Positions 1 to 10,880 of a DNA stretch of 64,000 nucleotides are shown piece after piece (position 1 is the first letter of the stretch; each line of letters starts with the position of its first letter). Where the stretch lies: NCBI RefSeq assembly GCF_000276665.1, contig NW_004955477.1:2992132-3056131 (forward strand), given 5' to 3'. The notes beneath the pieces are model-generated. The model was not told where the DNA came from and did not search any database. It worked only from the letters and a program-made list of their open reading frames with translations. Both the position numbers and the translations under genes were made by a program. This stretch comes from Chinchilla lanigera. Taxonomy: Eukaryota > Chordata > Mammalia > Rodentia > Chinchillidae.

Positions 1-1557
1 ACTTCAAGTAGCAAGCCCTCTGGCAGCAAACCACATATGGACAGATACCGATGGCCTCCAAAAATCAGACAGTCTTCACCTTGGCTGGTGTCTTCAGCAA
101 GAAGCCAGAAAAGAGGCGAGCAAGATGGGTCACTAAGGGTACATTTTGCCATAGGCTCTGTTGATCCCAAATCCAGGGAGTTCAGGCAAGATTTACGGTA
201 CAGCTAGAGTCCTGCTCCAAAGAGCTTCCTGGGCTGCAGAGGACATGTCCCACCTGATCACAGATGTGCACTGAGCCACTGCATGACACAGGTAAGTGCC
301 ATAGAATGTTTATTATGTTCACAGTCATGAGTCTGAATTCTGTCTACATCGAGGAAGTATACAAAACATTATTTGCATGTATAACCCCCCATCCCTTTCT
401 CCTCAAATTACAAGCTACGAAAACCTACAAAATTTTTAGGTTTTACAAACCTAAAAATACTCACTGCTGGCAAACCTAGAGTTCAGTGATTAACGAAAGC
501 AAGAATGTTCTCCTAAAAGACAGGCTACAGGTTTCAATGGGGCGGGAATCACAGAGAGAAGGATGTGATGGGCCAGGAGCTCATTTCTGCACTGTGTGGA
601 AAATGCCCAGTGAAGAACCCTGAAATGAGAAGGGACTCACACATAGGCAAGACACCTAGTGGGTTCGCCAGTTTGGTCCTCTGGAGGGGGGGCTGTGACA
701 AGGTTTGTAACCAGCCTCCATACATATATTTCTGTGCGACTGCCCAGGCCCTAGAAGCTGGATGGCTCAGGATAGCAGAGATGAGGCCGGTTCACTGCAC
801 TATTGATCCCTTGCAACCTGAAGACCAGGATGCTTTGCCCTACTGTCAAGAGTGAGGTTGAGGGCCAGGGACTGTGCTTTTCCCTAAGAGCTGATCCTGG
901 TATGTCTGCACCCAGACCCCTACCCAGGATTCTCCTCAGCAAATCCATCATGCTTGTCTCCCTCCTCACTTTTCGTCGGCCTCTGTGGAGTCCAACATGT
1001 AACCTTACACAATCCAGTTCTATCTGAGCCTCTAGCTCTTGATCCAAGGCAAGGAGATAAGCCACAGAATGGCATGCAGCCATGTACACCAGGGCTTGGG
1101 GCCACTGCCTGGCCTGCCATGGGGCTTGAACCACCTTCCCCAGAACCTCTGGCTGGCCCATGATAGACAGCGCCTTTCTGCTAACAGTATCAGTGCTGCA
1201 AACAAACTGCTTTGCAATTTTCTAAGGGTTTAAATTACAAAATTAGAATTAGGATAGGTTTAATATAAAAACTCTACAATGATGAGTTTTTAAAAAAACA
1301 CATTTGCTGAAAATTTCTATTTAGAGCACCTTATTTTCCAATATTAAATTCCTAAGGCAGGACATGGTCACTTTTGTTTGTTGTGCTATTTTATCAGGAA
1401 ATGGACTCTGCTGATGCTGATTTCAAGAAGGTTCTCACATAGATTATTGTACTGATTCACCTCCTTCCTCACCCCTCCCCCTACAGGAAACTGAATAGAA
1501 ATCAGAGAGGTGAAATTATTTCCTTTTCTTCACCAGAAGGAAAAATCCTTTAGGAGA
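1..1557. other. unique non-coding sequence, no gene recognised
   Basis: I see no recognisable repeat, exon or RNA gene here. Short open frames on both strands overlap around 750-1230, but none resembles a known protein and none has a convincing start or splice context. The part after about 1200 becomes AT-rich. Confidence 0.5.
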
Positions 1558-1672
1558 GCTGGGAGCAGCATGCATTTATAATCACAGTTACTTCGAAGGC
1601 CAGGAAAGGAGTTTAAAGGCAACTAGGGCAACTTAGCAAGAGCCCATCTCAAACAAAACAAAACAAAAAACC
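1558..1672 (+). mobile_element. old B1-type SINE arm
   Basis: A degenerate 7SL-derived B1 arm is visible from the order gctgggagcagcatgc, a decayed 'ataatcacagttact' block, 'gggcaacttagcaagagccc' and 'atctcaaacaaaac', ending in an A-rich tail. The 'gcaacttag' wording matches the B1 half of the B1-dID elements elsewhere in this window. The dID half is missing or unrecognisable. Confidence 0.6.
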
Positions 1673-1733
1673 TTCAGGAATTGAACAATAAAGAGAAAAA
1701 AAATTACCCCCCTGAATAAGCCACAGATTTTAG

Positions 1734-1787
1734 TTGAATCATGGATCCTAGGCAAGTGGTCTACCATTAAGCTACATCCTCACCCCA
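1734..1787 (-). mobile_element. ID-type SINE fragment, antisense
   Basis: Read on the minus strand this gives 'ggggtgaggatgtagctt', then 'aatggtagaccacttgcc', the tRNA-Ala-like head of an ID element with the A-box region. It is diverged and lacks a clean tail. It lies opposite in orientation to the B1 arm just upstream, so the two are probably separate insertions. Confidence 0.6.
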
Positions 1788-1790
1788 TAA

Positions 1791-2445
1791 TGTTATAGGC
1801 AGCTGAGTTAGATAGAAATATTATAGGCAGTCAGACAGGGCCAGGCCCTCGAAGGAGCCAGTGCAGAAGATGAGCTACCTTGCAACTGGCGGGGGACAGA
1901 CACCTCCAGCTGTGGACAAAAGATTAAACAGATGTGCCCACATACTTCCCTAGGGATGGACCTCATGGACTGATATTCTGAATAGGTAGTGATCATCCTA
2001 AAAAGGCCAGGAAGAGTCAACTACCCCAACCCCCTACAGGAAAGGCCCCCTATTCTGTATTCATGTCCACTTGCTACGTGACTCACCTCCCCATTTCATT
2101 CCAATTTAATCAATTTTACCCGAACAATTAACACTTGCAATCTTACTGGCTGACCATAGTTTTGTCCCATCTCATACCCACCTAGCGAGTTCTCATGTTT
2201 TCTACCTTGGACCCGCCTCACCTCATGGTTTTGCCCTAGAAAAGTCGCTAGAAAAGACGGGTTCCTGGGCAACCCACTGGGGCCCCCTCTTCTGCCCCTC
2301 TCTCAGACAGAAGCTTTCTTTCCCTCAATAAGTATATTCTGCTCTTAACCTCTGTTGTTCCTAAAATTCATTCTTTGATTTTAGAGAACACGAACTTGTC
2401 CCAGATATCGTTCAGGTTGGGAGTATCTATTCCCCTATACCAGTA
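1791..2445 (+). mobile_element. solo LTR of a class I (gammaretrovirus-like) endogenous retrovirus
   Basis: The stretch begins with 'tgttataggc' and shows a typical ERV1 LTR order: a U3-like body, a 'cttctgcccctctctcagacagaagctttc' type pyrimidine-rich block near 2290-2320, an AATAAG poly(A)-signal variant at about 2325, and a U5-like 'ctctgttgttcctaaaa' segment. No gag, pol or env sequence follows, so it is read as a solitary LTR. Both ends are approximate and the family name is not known to me. Confidence 0.55.
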
Positions 2446-4768
2446 TCGTCTCAATTTTTCCGTGCAAATAAAATTACAATAAACAAAATGTACTTAAAAT
2501 TTTAAATCAGAGTTACCCATTTCCATCACACTGCATTCCTGCCAAGACGAAAGCTCCTGTTTACAGGGATTCCTTCCCTTCACCCGCTCTGAGCCAACCT
2601 GCTCTGCTGTCTGTGTGTAAAAATGATGCTTCCTCTACATCCAGATGCTTTTTTGTCCTGAGAGGGTCTGCCATGGCCCAGTAGTTTGTACCCTGATCAC
2701 CTAGCAGTGACCCTCTGCTGACAGGAAGCCCAGGGAACATGGAGAGAGGTGGGGTTCCAACTGCAGAGGCAGAGTCCTGCACGGCTGACAGACAGCTCTG
2801 AGCAGGGGACAAAGAGGCCCACAGGGATTTAGGGGTGCAAAGGAGAGATCAGAAACTAAAGCACACAACACTTGGAGTGAGTACAGACGGAGGAAGTGGC
2901 ACAGCCAACTAACAAATCAGCCATTTGTGTGGTTAGTTAAGGTCCAAGTAGAACAGGAAATTAATATAGCATGGGGAAGACTCACATTCCAATTGTTGGA
3001 ACAAGACAAGGGGAACCCACCCCAAAAGTGAAGTAAGGCCAGAAAAAGGGCAGTAAAAGCATACAAGGCTCAAATTAAAATACAGCAAATGACCCTGACA
3101 GACAGACAAGGAGCCAGAGAACAGACTAGTCATCAGGGTTTCAAGAGCTCTTTAGAAAAGTGAGACTCACTAGGGCCACTGAGGAAAATAATGGCAAATA
3201 AAACCATTAGCCAAAAGACAAGAAATCTGTAAAATCATAACAGTGGAATAAATTTTCCTTCAATGATGGATCAATAAAAGTAACTTCCTAGCTATTCAGA
3301 AATGCATACCATCAAGGTCCCACACTTTGGAATGGATAAACACCTTTGCAAAGACGGCTACCAAATGCTCCAAGTTCAGAAATATAGAATAGCAGCAGGA
3401 AATGGAATCCAACAATTTTTTTAGAAGATGGTGAGCCAGAACAGTCAGCTGCAGACAGATGTAGCAGACAGAGAATGTAGTAGAAGAAAAAAGGTCAGGA
3501 AGGACCTACTCCAAACTGGGGGTGGCCAACCAGGGGCTCTGGACATCCCCATGACTACACACTGCTCAGGGCTGGCTGTGAGTTTCCCTGACCAGATGCT
3601 GAATTGGCCAGAAAGGAGCTCACATCCGGCCCCAATTTATTCTTTGAGAAATGGCAACAGGGGAGGAGAAGAACAAAAAGAAAGTAATAGATGTAACATC
3701 CTGGGTCCCTTCTGGCAGGTGAGGACAGAACCCAGTTCCACCCACTGCTGGCTAGCAAATGAGGCTGCAGATTCCTCCTTGCGTCCACCTGCAGGTCTCT
3801 GAAGCAGGTACAGGTCAATGGGCTCTGCAGGGCTCAAAAACGCAACTGAGGAAAAAAACCTGTTCTCAGAGATTTGGTATGTTCTGCTTGATATGTGCTT
3901 CAGGACTAATTCTTTTACAAGACCTCAAATCATTAACAAAACCGTTGATTACAGTTTTGGCAATCATTATTTAAGTCATTACTTAAACTGTTGGATGCAA
4001 TAAATAGAGATATGACAGAATGGCAAACAGCTGAGATTCCACCTCCAGAGCCCGAGAACACAGTGTCAGCGAAGGAACACAGCCGTAGTGGATCCAAATG
4101 GCCTAGCCCTCGTCTTCAGATGTGAACTGTGCCTGATAAATCATTCTGATGTCTCCTTCCTGTTTGTGCAATTGGATGGGGCCACTGTGCTAAATTTTTA
4201 CATAGCTGTCATGTCCTGTCCACCCCCCCTCAATTCTTCTCAATTGAGGTAATGCCCATTTAGAAGCTCAAAACATTTTCTCTCTCCAGTGGAATTCACA
4301 TTATTACTCTTAAATGGGCTTTTAACATAAAATACAGGTATTAATGATTTGGAAGCTGATTTGTATGTGGCAAACACTTTTTATGTGACACATCAACTGT
4401 TGTGACTCACACAGGTGTTGACACATAGTTTTACAAGCTGATAGCTGTATTTTACCCAAAAAAAACCAAACCTTTGGAATATACGTTCACTAAGACTTAA
4501 CATATAAAATGGCCAGTGTTTGAGCTCGCTGTGACACACAACGGTCCACACACGGTGCCATACAAAGACCCCAAGACACAAGGTTCACTGTGGCGAGGGT
4601 CTGGTGCTGGGGTGGAGGTTCTATTATCATCTCACCCCAGGCCTCTACAAAGGAGGCCCTGTTCTGACCTGACTCTGTTGTCTAGATGTGGGGCCCCTCA
4701 AATTTGTCAGCAACCATGAATACTGAAGGTGGCATAAGCACTATGCTGAGTGCCAAAGGTTCACATGC
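2446..4768. other. unique non-coding sequence
   Basis: I recognise no mobile element, exon or RNA gene over this stretch. Open frames at 3428-3802 (+) and 3555-3818 (-) overlap on opposite strands and have no recognisable domain. Base composition is mixed, with AT-rich parts near 3200-3300 and 4300-4500. Confidence 0.45.
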
Positions 4769-4955
4769 TTGACACTGCTGAATTTTAGGGCTAGGTGTTC
4801 TTTGCAGTGGAAGCATCCTGTGCATCATACTATATTTAGCAACGTTCCTGGCTCTACCCAATAGTTGCCAGTGGGATCCTCAGTCTCTAAATATGACAAC
4901 CAAAAATGAGTCTAGACACTGCCAAAGTACCCTGGGGCAAAGTCCCGTGGAAGCC
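4769..4955 (-). mobile_element. MER5A-like hAT-Charlie DNA transposon fossil
   Basis: The order 'ttctttgcagtggaagc', 'cctgtgcatcatac', 'ggctctacccaatag', 'gacaaccaaaaatgagtc', 'gacactgccaaagtaccctgg' follows the reverse complement of the MER5A consensus as I know it. MER5A is a non-autonomous mammalian hAT element that stopped moving before the placental orders diverged. It has no coding capacity. Confidence 0.8.
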
Positions 4956-5699
4956 AGAGGGCCACAAAGAGTCTCATTGTGAATGTAGTGAACACAATGA
5001 AGAATATATTGGAACAACTCAGGGTGACAAGGGATTTCCTACATACAATTGGCCACAGGGATCTGACCCGTAATGATCTGTGGAGTGTGTAACAAGCAAG
5101 TGTGACCCATGGATGCACAGGATCACTCTAATCCTCCATTAATTTTTCTGTTTATTTAAAAACTGTGTGGATCACTTCTCAACTGCCCTGGTCCTTCCTA
5201 CCACTGCATCTCTGCATCACCCTGGCTGTTCCTCCTCCTCAGCTACAGATCCAACCAATGCAGAGAGGTCCAAGTGGGTGGGATGTCAAGTAACAGAGGT
5301 GGAGTGGCCCAAACTGAACAGTCTGCTACCAAAACATAGAGTCTACCTGTCACCCTTTCCGACAACAGCTGCGCATGCCTCCCCAAGGCAGCCCTAGCAC
5401 ATACAGGCATGACAGATGCTGGATCATATTTCTGTTCATCTCTTCATTTCATAATTCTTCGACCTTGCTACAACTCAGTTCATCTAGAAATGAAGTACAT
5501 TTCTAGGGATATGCCTTGACAACTGCAGGCAAGCACTTACTCACTTTTTAACTCCATAATACTGACCTTTTTACAAAGATCAAAGGACAGGTGTGAAGAA
5601 GTCTGTCCCAGTATGTCTACTGCAGAACCAAACTGTGTCAATTGCAGAACCGAGAACCAAACCTACACCTTGACTATGACCACCATATGAAGAACCAAG
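4956..5699. other. unique non-coding sequence
   Basis: No repeat or gene is recognised. The short open frames at 5167-5397 (+) and 5580-5810 (-) have no family resemblance. The right end may belong to the old L1 that becomes recognisable after about 5700, but the left L1 border cannot be fixed by eye. Confidence 0.4.
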
Positions 5700-6101
5700 A
5701 AAACAATAAAGTGGGAAGCTCACACCATGCAAAGTCCATTCCAAGAGTAAAAAGTAAAGCAGGGGCTGGGGATTTAGCTCAGCAGCAAAGCGCCTGCCTG
5801 GCAAGCGCAAGGTTGTGAGTTCAGTTCCCGGTACCGGAGAAAAACCAAAAACAAAACAAAAAAAAAAAGTAAAACAATCAAACTTCTAAGAGAAAACACA
5901 GGAGAACAACTTAAAGACCCTGTGTAGGAAGAACTGATGATTGAAATGAGACATCAAAGCACTAAAACTGGACATCATGAAAAAAATTTCTTTTCAAAAT
6001 ATTCCATTAAGAGAGTGAGAATGCAAAGTGGGAGAAGAAATTTCACTATAAATACCCAGCACAGGACATACTGCCATTATACCAGGTGCTACTTTGGTGA
6101 C
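5700..6101 (+). mobile_element. old L1 fragment, 3' part of ORF2 (left piece)
   Basis: Segments such as 'caaacttctaagagaaaac', 'actaaaactggacatcatg' and 'atgcaaagtgggagaag' follow the end of mammalian L1 ORF2 just before the 3' UTR. The reading frame is broken many times. The element is interrupted by a young ID at 5762-5863 and stops at a MaLR LTR at 6102; its continuation is at 6841-7325. This is a dead, 5'-truncated copy. Confidence 0.65.
5762..5863 (+). mobile_element. young ID SINE with target-site duplication
   Basis: The head 'ggggctggggatttagctc' and body 'cgcctgcctggcaagcgcaa' are the tRNA-Ala-derived ID unit, followed by 'cccggtaccgg' and an interrupted A-rich tail. A 10-bp direct repeat aaaaagtaaa flanks it at 5749-5758 and 5864-5873. 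The A-rich repeat fits L1-endonuclease priming. The element sits inside the old L1 and is clearly younger than it. Confidence 0.9.
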
Positions 6102-6498
6102 TGTTATGCCTTGTGTGTAGATGTCCCCCACAAGTCTCATGTCATAGGTGAGGCTTTTTCAGAGGTGGCTGAATCTAGAGTATGTGATGCTAGGCTTGAT
6201 TCATAGTGCAATGCTAGGATCAAGGGCCCTAGGATTAAGGGCGTTCAGTACTACCTCTCCTAACTAGCCTATATAGGATACAAAGGATATTAAGAGCTGT
6301 GGGTTGTCCCTTCTTGTTTTGCTACCTTCTGCTCATCATGAACTGTTTTTCCTCTCCCATGCCTATCCGCCATGCCACCCTGCCTTGGAGCCAATCAGTG
6401 ATGGACTGAAACATGTATAAGCTGCAAGCTAAATACAATGTTTCCTCCGTAACTTTGGGTGCCAGGTATTTTGTCTCAGCAACAAGAGAAAAGTATGA
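6102..6498 (+). mobile_element. MaLR solo LTR (MT-like), copy 1
   Basis: It starts 'tgttatgccttgtgtgtag', carries 'cagaggtggctgaatctagag' and 'gccaccctgccttggagcc', and ends near 'gtattttgtctcagcaac'. The same blocks recur at 35552-35938 (+), more weakly at 22347-22760 (+), and reversed at 38320-38712. This is the LTR layout of rodent MT/ORR1-like MaLR elements (ERVL-related, non-autonomous). No internal sequence follows. Confidence 0.75.
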
Positions 6499-6839
6499 TA
6501 GCTATGGTTTGAACATACCTCCCCTCCTCAAAACACACTGTTAGAAACTTAATGCCAGTGCAACAGGGCTGGAAGGAGGGTCCAAGGAGAGGCAGGTAGG
6601 CCAAAGGGCTGCAACCTTACAAATGCACTAATTCCTTTATCATGGAAAGTAGGCTCAGTTCTGTCCCCTTTCTCTCTCCCTCTTTACCCTTCTGTCATAA
6701 AACAACACAGCAGTATTATCTTCACATGCTGGGCCCTCCATCTTGGGACTTCCCAGCCTTTAGAACCATGGTTTCTGTTTATTATAAACTACTCAGCCTG
6801 TGGTATTCTTTACTGCAGCATAAAATGAATTAAGACACA
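6499..6839 (+). mobile_element. MaLR solo LTR (MST/MLT1-like)
   Basis: The start 'gctatggtttgaacatacc', the middle 'cttcccagcctttagaacc', 'actcagcctgtggtattc' and the end 'gaattaagacaca' are diagnostic of MST/MLT1-type MaLR LTRs, as distinct from the MT-like copy that abuts it on the left. It is in the same orientation. With its neighbour it separates the two halves of an L1. Confidence 0.75.
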
Positions 6840-6840
6840 G

Positions 6841-7325
6841 TAATAAAAGGACCAACAAGACAATTTTAAAAAATAAAAGAAAAAGGCATGACAGGTACTT
6901 CTTAAGAATACCAAAATGGTCAATTAGGCCATAAGAAGGCATCCCATTTCTTAGTTATCAGGAAAACATGCTGAGATGCTACTACAGATCCACCAGAATC
7001 ACTAAAAATATGAAGAGGACTGTGCTAAGAGCTGGAGAAGCCACGGAACATACTCCCCTATGCAGCAGGCAGGAGTGTAACTTGGCACAGTCATTCTAGA
7101 AAACCATTAGGCTGTTTCCACCAAAGCTGAAATTTGTATTCCAATGGCTCAGCAATTCCTGTAGGTATAAACTTGTACACGTGTCTGCCAAAGGATAGGG
7201 ACCTCAGTAACTGTACCCTCAGTGGCTCCAAGCTACCAAGTCCCAAGTGACCATGGATAGAATGAATGGATAAATTGCAGTACACTCACACAATGGAATA
7301 TCACGTAGTAATAAACTGCCATTAC
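6841..7325 (+). mobile_element. old L1 fragment, end of ORF2 and 3' UTR (right piece)
   Basis: The order 'taggccataagaaggcatc', 'ttagttatcaggaaaac', 'gtgtaacttggcacagtc', 'tggctcagcaattcctg', 'ggatagaatgaatggataaa' and 'cacaatggaatatcacg' is the familiar end of a mammalian L1. It continues the piece at 5700-6101 in the same orientation, so both belong to one older L1 split by MaLR LTRs. Confidence 0.75.
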
Positions 7326-9689
7326 TTATTCTATTTTCATTAAAAACAAAATCCAAGATGTAAAAAGCTTCCTGGGTCTGACCACACATCCTACAGCCTT
7401 CCTATAGAAGCCTCCCCAAAGCTCTAGAGCCCTGTGACCTAGGGCAGCGCCATCTCTAGCCTCAGCAGCCAGAAGATGCCCCTGACCAGGTGTGCGGTAG
7501 AAGTCCACCCATGCTTCATTCATTCCGTTCCAGCCCAGCCCCCACTCCACGCTCACTCGGCGCAGCCATCCTGCCTGGCTTACCCAGGCCCCTGCGCACT
7601 ATGGGGCTGGACTAAAAGAGGGGCCAGGGCCAGCACAGCCCCTGGGTCTAAGCCTCAGGATCTCTTTGTTGTCAGGCTCTTTTCTGAAGACCTGGGCCCC
7701 ACCATTCCTCTCTTCATCTATCCCGTACTCCTTCCACCTCTCTCTACTCACAAAAAGCAGGCCCTGGGATTTCACAGGCACAGCCTGTCCAAAATCCACA
7801 AACTCACCTGACACTGACTTCACACTACAGACGTACCTGGACCAAATCAACCTCACAAAGCCCATGCCAGTTAGGTCGGCGCAGCTTTGGGGCAGCTGAG
7901 AGAAAAACAAAACTGGAGTCATCGTAGGGGTTAGGAAAATTATGTCCTTCTTGGTGAGAGGTGGCTCATTTCTCAGGAACTGTCCACAAACTTCCAGATT
8001 CTTCCCTGGAGAGTCTGAATGTCCCGAATGTGCTTCCTTCCCAGACCCTCTTTTTCATCCCTTCAGCTTTAAAGTGTCATTTCTGCCAAGAATCATTGGT
8101 TTCACTACTTCCTGGTGACCCATTAATTACAATAACAAGAAATAACCCTGAAATGATGTCACACAAACTTTTACTTCCGATAGTGCACAAACAGTTCAGG
8201 CCAGCTGCCCTGCATATCCAGATGGTTCATGCCTCCATTTTGGAGAGAGGGGGAAAAAAAATCATGACTCTCACTTGCCATGAAAGTTTTTATGTTTCCA
8301 GAACACTCACCCCTAAGGTTTATAAGTTAAATAAAAATAAAATGTGTGTCAGGCACCAATATCACCAAAATGCAGCCATTGTAAGAGGAAAACAAGCCAT
8401 CGATTGTGTGAAGCTGTGCATGTGAATTTAGACACATAAAGAAAAGCCACATTTTAAGGCACATATAATGAGATGCAGGGTATAAAACACATTCAGTGTG
8501 TTCCCAGTGTGCAATAAGTGAGGACAGCTAGAGTTTAAGTTTCTACATCTGCATGGATACTGGGGCTATCTGTATGTGACCAGGACAGAATGGAACGAGT
8601 GCTTCCCTTGCCCGTACTCTCAGAGTAATGGACAGAACTGACAACAACAGCTTTACTCACCTCCTTCACCTGGCCTGGAAGCTAACACCAACTGTTGTGT
8701 TTTAATTTTCTGAAGGGATAAAAGAAGGAAGCTGTGTCTAGCTTTCTGGATAGTTCTGTGCTTGGAATTTCCAATGCAAAGAGCCCCCTCTGGCAGACCA
8801 CTGGGAACCTGCTCAGAAGGATGGAAACCCAGGTTAGCTAATGAAGTTGCCCATGAAAAAGCCATGGGGATGACCTGGCTGAGGCCCAGTCTGTGTCCCA
8901 CACTATCATCCCAGTTCCTTCCCTCCTATGTGTGCCCTCAGCTCACTTCTGTGCAGTCAGTCTAAACATAGCCACACTGAGGTCTATCCTGGGATTTCAG
9001 CACTTGGTATAATTATCTTGGGCTATGGCTTCAAGACCCAAGCCTGACCACACTTTCAGGCATCACCCATGGATAATGCTGTCAGGGTAAGGGTTAGCCA
9101 CACTCAAGCCATACATTCCTCAGTCCTTATGCAAAAACTAACTTCTCTAAGGACTGGAAGTGCAACCTGCCTTGTGAGAGTCAATGGGCTTGGGTACCAA
9201 GATCAATAAGTAAGGGAGTTTCTAGGGCTTATGTTCCTATGTTACATCAGCTCCTAAATGTTGCCTGAAATGACTGCAGTCTGGTATATTATTTTTCTAC
9301 TAATATATACAACTATTGCACATATATTCTTTCTGCAGAAATTTCTGAGGCCACTCCATCACCCAGAATTACATGTCCCTGAGTCACTCTAAGACTCTTC
9401 TCCTTCCACAGCTTTTGAAACAAGCACACTGACAAACGCCTCCAGGGTTGACTTCAAGGTACCTTTGCCTTGGCAGGTCAGGCTGTGACAATATGTGCCG
9501 GAGCAGGGGCCATTCAAGTCAGAATCTGTATCAGGTCCTACTGGGAGGGCTATGCCCAGGAGGAAGTCTTTAGATATCTCCGGGGAAGTCATGACTCTCC
9601 TTGTGTCTTAATCTGACTCTTACTAATAATAATGATGATATCTCTTTCTCCCCCTTATAGCCAGAATGTTCTTTTTAGACCAACTGAAA
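7326..9689. other. unique non-coding sequence
   Basis: No repeat or gene is recognised. Overlapping open frames on both strands at 7476-7922 and a 154-codon frame at 7961-8425 lack any recognisable motif. The latter runs into AT-rich sequence with low-complexity Lys/Asn codons, typical of chance openness. Confidence 0.45.
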
Positions 9690-9846
9690 AAATAGCAGCC
9701 TGAGGCAGGAGGATGAAGTTTGAGCCCAGCCTGGACAACTTAGACCCTGTCTCCAAAAAGGAAGGAGAGAGGGCCTGGGTATATAATTCAGTGTGACGGT
9801 CTGGATTTAATCTTCAGTAACCACGCCCCAAAAAACAAACAAACAA
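9690..9846 (+). mobile_element. B1-dID composite SINE (5'-truncated)
   Basis: The B1 half is seen as 'cctgaggcaggagga', 'tttgagcccagcctgg' and 'acaacttagaccctgtctc'; it is followed by the shortened ID half 'gggcctgggtatataattc', 'agtgtgacggtctgg' and an A-rich tail with caaa repeats. The 'cagtgtga' arm lacks the central part of a full ID, which defines the dID half. Confidence 0.8.
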
Positions 9847-10329
9847 ATGGAAATAGCAGCCTAGGCTCCGGTTCTCAGGGAGCAGAATATTCTCTGGCCT
9901 CCACAGGGACCTTCCAGGATCTAGCAGTGCCACTCCTGGCTCTGTGGGTGGGCTGCTGGTTTGTTTGGTCACCTGGTTGGCAGAAAATGGATGACAACGT
10001 GGAAGCAGCATGGTTCTAGGCCAGTCCACATTAGCTGCCCACATACCTCCAGGAGAGTGGGTAGGGGGATCCACAAGAACATTGTCAATTTGTCAGTCGA
10101 CCACCTGGCAGCCTCCTTTCAAACTCCAACTGTTCCCTTCAATCCTGGGGACCCCCATACCCTTTGGGTTCCGCTTACAGATATGGAGCTGCACCGACAG
10201 TGGACTGGTTTCAGTAAGATGTGAAGAAACAGTGAGGAAAGACCATTCTGAAACAGCCTATTAATGTACAGAAAATTAAAGCTCTGGCTGTAAGCACAGG
10301 GGTGGATCATGTACCAGCATTCCATTAAT
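9847..10329. other. unique non-coding sequence
   Basis: Three overlapping short open frames cover 9961-10325 on both strands, with no recognisable product. No repeat is identified. Confidence 0.4.
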
Positions 10330-10880
10330 TATTAATAGTCCTGAAACGTCCCAATACAGACTAAATGGCCCATTCCCAGAGGAAAACATATTCTCATCGA
10401 CAAAAGGAGACCAAAATATTTGTCATGGTTGCTAATTCGAATAGAATCAGTTCCAAAATTAGAACCAGTGACTACTTCAATGGTGAGTTTATTTATAAGA
10501 CATTTTCTCAAATGAAACAGGGAGACCGATATAGAAACCACAAGGCCTGCTTCTGTGATGAAAACCACTTCCACTATTAAGCGCTCTGTGGAGAAGCACT
10601 TATTTACACTCTTTCCTTTTGATTTTGAATGTTTTAGGCAGAATTTTAAAACTGAGCCGGTACTACCTCCATTACTGGTAACCATGTTAAACGGTTCTGA
10701 TACTGTACCTGAGCACTTGCAGTGATCCTGTCAAATAAAATCTCCCTCCAAGTTAACTCTGCTGCATATTTATGCATTTAATATCACAGCTTCCTGCAAA
10801 GCATACAAATCATTTTAACAGAGTGTAAATTTAACTACCATGAAAGCATTTTATACTCTGCTTAACTTCACTAAGGGGCC
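10330..10880. promoter_or_regulatory. candidate conserved non-coding element (unproven)
   Basis: This AT-rich stretch has no detectable mobile element and no simple repeat, and contains AT-rich words such as 'tttatttataaga' and 'atatttatgcatttaat' typical of vertebrate conserved non-coding elements. The call rests only on composition and lack of repeats; conservation cannot be measured here. Confidence 0.25.

Noticed and set aside
5762..5863. tRNA-Ala gene
   Set aside because: The tRNA-like head with A and B boxes belongs to an ID SINE with A-rich tail and target duplication; the same sequence recurs at several other sites in the window.
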